A stretch of 64,000 bases of DNA from Bacteroidales bacterium (GTDB taxonomy: Bacteria; Bacteroidota; Bacteroidia; Bacteroidales; F082): the NCBI GenBank assembly GCA_024400305.1, contig JAKSMX010000009.1:1-64000 (forward strand). The letters run 5' to 3'. Positions 55,736-62,210 of this stretch are shown here, piece by piece. A model generated the notes under the pieces. The model made no database searches. It saw only the letters and a list, made by a program, of their open reading frames with translations, and was not told the origin of the DNA. Numbering within the stretch: the stretch's first letter is position 1; each line of letters begins with the position of its first letter. A program made the translations under genes and the position numbers.

Positions 55736-56464
55736 TTATATGTTGTTTTTTGCAATAAAATCCTTTATTTCATCGTGCTTTCCACGCCGCTTTGCATACC
55801 TCATCATTTTCGGCATATTGACTATAAACTCGTTCATCACGTTTTTGTAAATGTGCGTCAACTCATTGCCTTGGTAGAAACTGAAAATGGCAGTGTCGCA
55901 AAACATGTCAACGAGAATCTTTTCGAGTGATGCTGTGTTGAGCGTCCCGACCTTCAGCAACGGTGATTCGGTTACGAGGTTTCTCACCACAATCGCTTCG
56001 TTAAGGTCGTGCAAGTAGTTGTCAATCACTTCTTTCGATGGATTGAAGAAAATGTTTTTGTGTTTCACTTTCAGAAAATTTGCAACGGATTCCACGCCGT
56101 CTCTGTCAACTTCCACGAGCGTCATTTGCTTGTTCACGAGGTGCTGCGTGAAGGCATTCAACATTGACGTGTTCCAGCAGCAGCACGACAGGAAAGGAAA
56201 GTTTTTCGCTATCTCATTGAAGATTTTTTTCGTCTTGTCGTCAATGATTGGAGTGTATGTTTCGGAGTCGTCAATCTTGAAGAGGCCTTTGCCCATGCGT
56301 TTCAACATGCCTTTTTTTACAAAATCATACACTCTCCAGTTCACGAGCGAACGTTCAATGTCAGGCTCTTCAATTCTATAAAAATTGAATAAGTCGTTGG
56401 TGCTAAATATTTTATCACCAAAACAGCACCTGATGTTTTGTATTTTCATATTAGTCTCAGCCAT
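55736..56464 (-). CDS. AbiEi-type antitoxin (DUF6577-like)
   Basis: The 242-residue protein begins with a winged-helix-like domain (KIFSTNDLFNFYRIEEPDI, VYDFVKKGMLKRMGKGLFKI), followed by the antitoxin-type body (FLSCCCWNTSMLNAFTQHL, NTASLEKILVDMF). In AbiE systems this protein represses its own operon and neutralises the AbiEii toxin. The toxin here survives only as a fragment directly downstream. A 19-nt palindrome lies upstream. Confidence 0.8.
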   Translation of the reverse strand: MAETNMKIQNIRCCFGDKIFSTNDLFNFYRIEEPDIERSLVNWRVYDFVKKGMLKRMGKGLFKIDDSETYTPIIDDKTKKIFNEIAKNFPFLSCCCWNTSMLNAFTQHLVNKQMTLVEVDRDGVESVANFLKVKHKNIFFNPSKEVIDNYLHDLNEAIVVRNLVTESPLLKVGTLNTASLEKILVDMFCDTAIFSFYQGNELTHIYKNVMNEFIVNMPKMMRYAKRRGKHDEIKDFIAKNNI

Positions 56465-56480
56465 CTTTTGATATTTTTTG

Positions 56481-56488
56481 CAAAAATA
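56481..56488 (-). promoter_or_regulatory. Promoter -7 box of the DUF6577-like antitoxin
   Basis: The minus strand reads TATTTTTG at the edge of the 19-nt palindrome. Confidence 0.65.
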
Positions 56489-56530
56489 CTAATTTTAGGC
56501 AATAAAACACGTTTATTGCCTAAAATTAGT
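56488..56530. promoter_or_regulatory. 19-nt perfect palindrome, probable operator
   Basis: Arms ACTAATTTTAGGCAATAAA at 56488-56506 and its complement at 56512-56530 flank a 5-nt spacer. They abut the -7 box and cover the -33 region. It is the expected kind of site for autoregulation by an AbiEi-type winged-helix protein. Confidence 0.75.
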
Positions 56531-56694
56531 AAAAATATTTATCTGCTAAAAATCATACTCAATCAGTACCTGTTTCAAAATTTTCTCTATCCTTTACGCC
56601 GTCAACTTTTTTGTCTGCCTGTCACATCACTAATCTTTTTTGAATTTTGTGCAATGACAATCACTTTGGGCTTCGGTCTGAATTTTGGGGAGCA
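56531..56694. other. Degenerate intergenic region with IS-end-like fragment
   Basis: No gene is seen. TTTGAATTTTGTGCA near 56638 and GAATTTTGGGGAGCATTATA near 56681-56700 match the IS-end-like motif and lie across the end of the second AbiEii pseudogene. Confidence 0.5.
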
Positions 56695-57017
56695 TTATAA
56701 GTTGTTCTTCGTCTTCCATATCGCCATCGGGTGTTTTTTTACCCTTTCGCATATATCAGGCCATTCTCCGAAGAGCAACTGAGGCATATATATGTTGGCA
56801 TTGAATTTTTCGACAAATTGCTTTTCATCGTCTGAAAGGACAATCAAAGTGGTGAGATGGCCGTTCCGCCTTTCAACGCCAGCGTGTCTTTGAGTGTGTT
56901 TTCATCGTTGATGAAAGCGAGTATGTCGATGAGTCTCAATACTTTTTCAAGATTGTCTCTTATAAATCCGGTCTTCAGTGAAAGCTGGTCAAGGTCTTTT
57001 TTGTTATACGTTTTCAT
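56695..57017 (-). pseudogene. AbiEii-type toxin with internal deletion and frame break
   Basis: The frame starts MKTYNKKDLDQLSLKTGFI, reaches ALKGGTAIS (a nucleotidyltransferase hallmark) at about codon 55, and ends in TGA. In the next frame the normal C terminus continues (IVLSDDEKQFVEKFN, then HPMAIWKTKNNL) to a stop at 56695-56697. About 180-200 codons of the middle are gone. The start overlaps the antitoxin stop by 14 bp, as in intact AbiE operons. Confidence 0.8.
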
Positions 57018-57771
57018 AGTTTCCCTGTTCTAAATATGACAACAAATTTTGTGGGCCGTACAGTTTCCAGTCTTTGTGATAGAAATTCGATTCATTCCTG
57101 TCATTTGTCAGATATTTCGGATGCAATGCACCTTTTTCTTTGCATGTTTTTATGAAATCATCATCGAGCAGCATGTTTTCTTTGAAATATTGCAGTATGA
57201 ATCCGGCCTTTTGGTAAAGAAAAGATTTGTTGATGCCATCCAAATAATCAAGCATTTTTGAGCTGTTTAATAAGCTGATTGCGGATATGCAATGCACCAA
57301 TTCTTCCAAGCCGCCTACTCGGTCGATGTTGTCGATGCAGTCAATCACGGTGCGTTCGAGATTTGAAACTCTGGTTTTGCCAAGCAAGGGCGTTTCGACA
57401 TATTTGTTGCTATACGAGCGGAAAATCTTGTAATCCAATCCGTTGTGCGTGAAATCGCTGATTCGTTTGGATGTCGAAACTTGCACTTCAAATGTCATTT
57501 GGTGTGCAAATCCGTGATATTCAAGCGCTGAATGATACGAAATGTAAGCGTCTTCGGCAATGGCCGAGCCTATTTCGAACTTGTTTGCCACAGGTGTCTT
57601 TGTTGACAGGTCATTCACGCAGTACAATCCACGCCTGATGCTGCCTACCAATCCCTTCTTGACATAGTTCTGCATTAGTTGTTGTGCTGAATGCATATTA
57701 CCGGTCATGGCGCACACGTCATCTAATGTGAATATACCAATCTCATGTAGTCGTTCCAAATATTTTATCAT
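57004..57771 (-). CDS. AbiEi-family antitoxin (type IV TA system)
   Basis: From ATG 57771 the product has 255 residues. It begins with the AbiEi winged-helix domain (LERLHEIGIFTLDDVCAMTG, MQNYVKKGLVGSIRRGLYCV) and continues with the typical middle (YISYHSALEYHGFAHQ, RVSNLERTVIDCID). Antitoxins of this family repress the abiE promoter and counter the toxin. The frame is intact although the toxin next to it is dead. The promoter at 57787-57794 excludes the longer frame. Confidence 0.85.
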   Translation of the reverse strand: MIKYLERLHEIGIFTLDDVCAMTGNMHSAQQLMQNYVKKGLVGSIRRGLYCVNDLSTKTPVANKFEIGSAIAEDAYISYHSALEYHGFAHQMTFEVQVSTSKRISDFTHNGLDYKIFRSYSNKYVETPLLGKTRVSNLERTVIDCIDNIDRVGGLEELVHCISAISLLNSSKMLDYLDGINKSFLYQKAGFILQYFKENMLLDDDFIKTCKEKGALHPKYLTNDRNESNFYHKDWKLYGPQNLLSYLEQGNYENV

Positions 57772-57786
57772 ATTTCTAATTTTGCG

Positions 57787-57794
57787 CAAAAATA
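57787..57794 (-). promoter_or_regulatory. AbiEi promoter -7 box with near-palindrome
   Basis: The minus strand reads TATTTTTGCGC. A near-palindrome TACAAAATATTGTGTA at 57793-57808 covers the box and could bind the winged-helix protein. Confidence 0.65.
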
Positions 57795-57897
57795 CACAAT
57801 ATTTTGTATATTCAATCAAATTCTGCAATTGTTTTCTTAAAAAAATCTTTCAAAAACCCGTTGGCGGAATTAATTCACTGCATATTTGACTTCCCAA

Positions 57898-57963
57898 ATG
57901 AGTCATCGGGCAGTACAACACAATCGCACGCAGACGAAGACCACAAAAAGCGATGAAATGACA
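57898..57963 (+). pseudogene. IS3-type orfA tail, copy 2
   Basis: The plus-strand frame ends VQHNRTQTKTTKSDEMT and a stop. The orfA remnant at 4154-4513 ends VQHNRTQPKTTKSDEMT. The rest of this copy is missing to the left. The array 2 follows at once. Confidence 0.75.
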
Positions 57964-58340
57964 TAAAAAACCGATTGCAATCGCCTGTTTTTGTGAAAAA
58001 CTCAAAAAAAATCGATTTCAATCGCCTGTTTTTGTGAAAAACTCAAAAAAAAATCGATTTCAATCGTCTGTTTTTGTGAAAAACTTAAAAAAAACCGATT
58101 GCAATCGTCTTTTTCGTGAAAATAATTCAGAAAAAATCGATCTCAATCGTCATTTCGTGTAAAAAACTCAGAAATAACCGATTGCAATCGTCATTTTGTG
58201 TGAAAAACTCAAAAATAACCGATTGCAATCGTCATTTTGTGTGAAAAACTCAAAAATAATCGATTGCAATCGCCTTTTTTGTGAAAAAAACTCAGAAATA
58301 ACCGATTGCAATCGCCTTTTTGTGTAAAAATCTCAAAAAC
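57964..58340 (+). repeat. 41-bp tandem palindrome array, copy 2 (nine units)
   Basis: Palindromic dodecamers start at 57972, 58013, 58055, 58096, 58138, 58179, 58220, 58261 and 58303. They have the same units as array 1 in reverse complement on this strand. Relative to the orfA tail, both arrays run the same way and begin at its stop codon. An IS-end-like motif follows at 58357-58375. Confidence 0.92.
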
Positions 58341-58435
58341 AGGACGTAGCTACGTCAATTTTTGGTGGCATTATAAGTTTGCTCGTCACCATTCACCAGT
58401 CAACCGCCGTTTCGACAAGCTCAACGAGCTGCTGA
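58341..58435. other. Junction with palindrome and IS-end-like motif
   Basis: GACGTAGCTACGTC, a perfect 14-bp palindrome, lies near 58343-58356. TTTGGTGGCATTATA at 58361-58375 is identical to the motif core at 4475-4489. No gene is present. Confidence 0.6.
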
Positions 58436-59053
58436 TTAGTCATCTGCCATCTTTTTTATCACTTTGTGCCAATAGGCCCAGTCGTAGCCCGTGGAGGGAT
58501 GATAGACGCAAAAGGCGCGGACGCGCCCGCCATCCTGAAGCTGATAATAGCCGTTTTGAACGGAATAGCCTTCCACGTTGACGGCATCGCCATCCTGCCA
58601 CCTTTCGGAAGGCAGATTGTCCCAAAGCCTCTTGCCCCACACGATGAGCAAATCGGGATGCAGCCGGTTGAGGACGGTGAAAAACGGCTCGGCTGCCGCC
58701 TGATACTGCTCCGCCGTGCCGGCCTTGCGCGGACCGCCCATGGCCACTTGCAGATAATTGTAGAAAGCGATGTCGTCCCAAATCCGTTGGCTTTCGCCGG
58801 GCGTGGTTTCGTGGCCCACCAAAGACCGCTCGAATTTCAGGTAGGTGTTCATCCAGCCTTCGCGCTCGTTGGCAGGATTGAGATAGTCTGCCACGACCTT
58901 TCGGGTGAAACCAGCACATTCGGGATGAGCCTGAGAACCACAATCGGCGCAGGCATCGCCACAATAATGGCTTTCGCCCAGCACCAGAATCCTCTTAGGA
59001 AACAATGCCGGCTGATGGTAGTTGTGGCCGATATGGGGATAGAAGAAAATCAT
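58436..59053 (-). CDS. Uracil-DNA-glycosylase-fold-like protein, unknown function
   Basis: The 205-residue protein starts with ILVLGESHY (residues 22-30) and has a late YHPSTG (Ser near 187), spaced like motifs A and B of UDG-fold enzymes. A Cys-rich segment (CGDACADCG with a further His and Cys; residues 31-46) could bind zinc or an Fe-S cluster. Nucleobase excision is possible but unproven. The gene is visibly more GC-rich than its neighbours. Its start overlaps the stop of the small gene upstream (ATGA), so it belongs to the GTPase operon. Confidence 0.6.
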   Translation of the reverse strand: MIFFYPHIGHNYHQPALFPKRILVLGESHYCGDACADCGSQAHPECAGFTRKVVADYLNPANEREGWMNTYLKFERSLVGHETTPGESQRIWDDIAFYNYLQVAMGGPRKAGTAEQYQAAAEPFFTVLNRLHPDLLIVWGKRLWDNLPSERWQDGDAVNVEGYSVQNGYYQLQDGGRVRAFCVYHPSTGYDWAYWHKVIKKMADD

Positions 59054-59268
59054 CCCAAAGCCACGAAAGTGAAATCGTTTTTCGTGCAGCAGGCCTTTCG
59101 GTAGTCGAAGCCGTAGATGTTCATGTACATTTCCTGAATTTCCTTGGCGCCGTTATAGAAAGGGTCTGTCGTGTGGATTCGGGTTGTGACGGTGATGACC
59201 ATTTCAGGTGTCAGCACCGTGCCGTTGCAGCGCTTGATGCGCTTGGGGGTAATGCGGAAGACTTGCAT
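59050..59268 (-). CDS. Small DUF6140-like protein
   Basis: From ATG 59268 it has 73 residues: MQVFRITPKRI, then a beta-rich middle and EMYMNIYGFDYRKACC. This layout resembles DUF6140 proteins (FRI at the N terminus, a G-Q-V/A-F-x-x-x-YGID-like motif). The function is unknown. It overlaps both neighbours closely (23 bp after the multi-TM gene; ATGA with the UDG-like gene). Confidence 0.6.
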   Translation of the reverse strand: MQVFRITPKRIKRCNGTVLTPEMVITVTTRIHTTDPFYNGAKEIQEMYMNIYGFDYRKACCTKNDFTFVALG

Positions 59269-59290
59269 AAGCTGTTGATAACATCTTAAA

Positions 59291-59977
59291 CTATTTAATA
59301 CTTGACCAGCTATCGCTCTTATCAATCGGAATACCACTTATTTGGGCTGCTGCTTTCTTACTCATTTTTTTTGCGTCATTGGAGGCTTCGTCAATTACGG
59401 ACTTCGTTTCTGATTCAGCTTTTATCTTAATGTTTCTTGTATTGGACACCAACTCACTCCACTGAAAACTTTCTTGCAAATAGAAACATGCAGCAATTAA
59501 AAGTACAGCCACAAAACCGGCAAAACCTAAAGCTCTTTCAATCACATTAGCACGTCCTAAACACCAAAAAAGCAACCCCAATATTACAGATAATTTTGCC
59601 AGACCTTTTGACCCGAAAAGCAGCAACGCGAAACATATTGCTGTCACAATAATCAAGTAAAAGGTAAATCCATTATGAAAAAACAAGGCAAATATTGTTG
59701 CAAAAATGGTTACATCAATAATGAAGCAAAGCACTTTCATAAATCCAGAACGAAAGTAAATAAGCTTTCTTGCATACAGCACAATCATAAAAGCTAAAGA
59801 TAATCCACCACTAACAAAGCCTGGAGTGCCACTTACAACCCTCCATCCTAAAAAGCCATAATGGTGATTCCCCCAACAAATAAAGCATCCTATCAAACCG
59901 AAAATCAGGCCAACAAACTGCTTTCCATCTGCTTTCCAAAAGGACTGATATAATTTTTCATTCATTTTCTTAAACAA
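59291..59977 (-). CDS. Multi-pass membrane protein of the GTPase operon
   Basis: The 228-residue protein has about six hydrophobic segments from residue 22 to about 168 and a C-terminal helical, charged, cytoplasmic tail (KAESETKSVIDEASNDAKKM) that may be a coiled coil. No family is recognised. In conflict operons such a protein could be the membrane effector; this is inference from order only. Confidence 0.65.
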   Translation of the reverse strand: MFKKMNEKLYQSFWKADGKQFVGLIFGLIGCFICWGNHHYGFLGWRVVSGTPGFVSGGLSLAFMIVLYARKLIYFRSGFMKVLCFIIDVTIFATIFALFFHNGFTFYLIIVTAICFALLLFGSKGLAKLSVILGLLFWCLGRANVIERALGFAGFVAVLLIAACFYLQESFQWSELVSNTRNIKIKAESETKSVIDEASNDAKKMSKKAAAQISGIPIDKSDSWSSIK

Positions 59978-60016
59978 GAATCTTTTGTAATAGTTTTACT
60001 CTTAATTTCCGATGAA

Positions 60017-61003
60017 TCAATTCATTACAAACCATTTTTGTTTCGATTCATTTTCAACGGAATCAAATCGTATCTTTACTGAATCCCTGACGATTTCCAA
60101 CGTTCCACACCATGGACATTCCTTTCCGCATTTAGGGCAAATCGTTATTGTAGAATCTTCGGAGGAATTCTTGAAATCTGTTGAGTCCTTTTGTAACAAA
60201 GTCGGCAGCTCGTTGATCGATTTTTCTTTCGGATTCTTCAAAAGTACACCTCCCACCAGCAAAAGAACCAAACACAGAACTCCCCAAGCCATCGTCAGAA
60301 CCGATATTTTCTTTTTTTTTTCAGTTTTATTAATCAGAATTCTATGCAGTTCCCAATTTTCATCTATGCCATAGCAGACAGAATCTTGATCCAAACTAAA
60401 TTTTTGAGATTGTTCAGCATAGGTATAGTCTTCACTTCCCACTTCAAGGACCAACAAACAAACATCTTCTGAATAGAACTTGCCATTTGAAATTGTTACG
60501 ATTGAATTAATCCAATCATTTACCTCTTTGTTCCTAAAACACAAACCACATTCCTTGCTGTCGTAATATAAGCACTCACATATTTTCCGTGATACTTCAT
60601 TAATATTATGGGCAAAATAATCAGCGATTTTATCCATAGTCTGGACATCAGATTCCGAATTTGACATGATAATGAACAAGAATGGATTTGTCTCGCTATC
60701 AGTTAGAGAAGTCGGATGAATATCTCTTAGAGAAATTACACTATGACCAGACTCAAGATGACGATACAGTAATTTGTACCCTTGAAACGAAATCATCGTG
60801 TTGATTTCACTAGGTAATGCTGAACTTGAGTCCAATTCCTTGATGTTGTTTTTCTCAATAAGTCCATCTATGTTTGACCGGTTATCCTTTATCCAAACTG
60901 GCAAAAGAGGCAAGAAATAATTCACTTCCTTGCCGGATTCAGAATTACCCAAATCAAGATTCTTATATCCTCCTATTGAATAGCATGAATAATAGTGCAA
61001 CAT
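60017..61003 (-). CDS. One-TM protein with zinc knuckle, possibly GAP1-like
   Basis: The 328-residue protein has a globular N-terminal region (MLHYYSCYSIGGYKNLDLGN) of about 230 residues with a Cys cluster (CLYYDSKECGLC), one TM helix (about 234-255) and a C-terminal tail with a zinc-knuckle pair CPKC/CPWC (289-299). The N terminus and the position next to a P-loop GTPase recall GTPase-associated protein 1 components of double-GTPase conflict systems; that assignment is tentative. It lies 30 bp after the GTPase gene. Confidence 0.55.
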   Translation of the reverse strand: MLHYYSCYSIGGYKNLDLGNSESGKEVNYFLPLLPVWIKDNRSNIDGLIEKNNIKELDSSSALPSEINTMISFQGYKLLYRHLESGHSVISLRDIHPTSLTDSETNPFLFIIMSNSESDVQTMDKIADYFAHNINEVSRKICECLYYDSKECGLCFRNKEVNDWINSIVTISNGKFYSEDVCLLVLEVGSEDYTYAEQSQKFSLDQDSVCYGIDENWELHRILINKTEKKKKISVLTMAWGVLCLVLLLVGGVLLKNPKEKSINELPTLLQKDSTDFKNSSEDSTITICPKCGKECPWCGTLEIVRDSVKIRFDSVENESKQKWFVMN

Positions 61004-61033
61004 CTAATTTGAGTTTATTAAATTATTTAATAA

Positions 61034-62206
61034 TCAATAGAAAAAGATTCCATCAACACCTTGATTTTTCCAAATATTATCTTTCTTCAAAGCAGCAACA
61101 ACATCAGAAAGCTCGTTAGGATTTATTCGACCCAAATAGTTGTTGTATTTTTCGAATAAAGGCTTAAGCAAAGTGTTTCTGTCAAAAAACCTCTCAATCC
61201 AAGTTGCATTTTCCTTTTTTAATTTTTTGTATTTAATCAGCACGAAAGAGATAATACGCAATGGCAATTGATCACAATTAACTGGAGCAAAATGGTCATT
61301 CTTCACCCGATACCAGGAATATGGACGCTTGATATTATTTACAACGGCATGAGCATCTTCATTCACAACATCCATTTCACCCAAAGGGACAAGTGTTCCG
61401 TCCTCCATTCTAACATTTTTGCTACCGACTTTACAGCAACGAGTTTCTTTTCCGGTGTGACCATTAATGTGAACAAAAGCCTCCTTTAACTCTACAAATT
61501 CAATGTTTCCAATCGTAAGCATAGGAATAATTCCGACTAACATATGCTTTTGGCCTCTCAAATAATCAATCTGGGAAGAATACGCCATTTTGATTTTTTC
61601 ATTCACTGCGTCAATATGATTTTCATTATACCATTTTTCACATTTGATAGGAACATAGATCACCATTTTGGCATCTTTGCCATCAGCAGTATTGACATTA
61701 TTTTTAATGAAATTTGTAATGTCGTCAATTCTATTCACATTGTCGCAAACCTCATCGTTGGCCTCCATCAAATAAGGAGTATCAACTACGACCACAAAGA
61801 TGTCACATTCCCTCATATATGCTTCCGTACTGGAAGAATTGGTTGATGATTTTACGAAATACTCGCCAGCGGAATCCCTGAAATTGATACAAACGCTTTC
61901 TTCCTTCTTGGGGAGAGAGAGCCTCAACTTATAGTCCCAGTAAGTATTGGTCGGATTTTTATCCACCAAAAAGACACTCGAATTATCATGTCTTTTTTGA
62001 CGAAGCATCTGCTTCAACTCATTAATTTTATCATTTAATCCTTCCTTGCGTTCACCCCCCTTTTCTTCAGCAACCGTTGCATCCGAAATAGTAAGATAGT
62101 TTGAAAGGCGATCATCATGGGTCATCTGTTGGAAGATACTGGCTAATACCGATGTTTTTCCACAGCGGCGACCTCCTACCATTAAAACCTTAATTTCTTC
62201 ATTCAT
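61034..62206 (-). CDS. P-loop GTPase, DO-GTPase-like
   Basis: The 390-residue protein has Walker A GGRRCGKTS (residues 11-19), a G3 motif DSAGE (Asp111) and a G4-like IKCE (187-190; the usual form is TKxD/NKxD). The unusual KCEKW after the G4 site resembles double-GTPase families reported from bacterial conflict systems. There is no TM segment. It follows the dynamin-like gene by 4 bp and precedes the zinc-knuckle gene. Confidence 0.75.
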   Translation of the reverse strand: MNEEIKVLMVGGRRCGKTSVLASIFQQMTHDDRLSNYLTISDATVAEEKGGERKEGLNDKINELKQMLRQKRHDNSSVFLVDKNPTNTYWDYKLRLSLPKKEESVCINFRDSAGEYFVKSSTNSSSTEAYMRECDIFVVVVDTPYLMEANDEVCDNVNRIDDITNFIKNNVNTADGKDAKMVIYVPIKCEKWYNENHIDAVNEKIKMAYSSQIDYLRGQKHMLVGIIPMLTIGNIEFVELKEAFVHINGHTGKETRCCKVGSKNVRMEDGTLVPLGEMDVVNEDAHAVVNNIKRPYSWYRVKNDHFAPVNCDQLPLRIISFVLIKYKKLKKENATWIERFFDRNTLLKPLFEKYNNYLGRINPNELSDVVAALKKDNIWKNQGVDGIFFY

Positions 62207-62210
62207 AATA

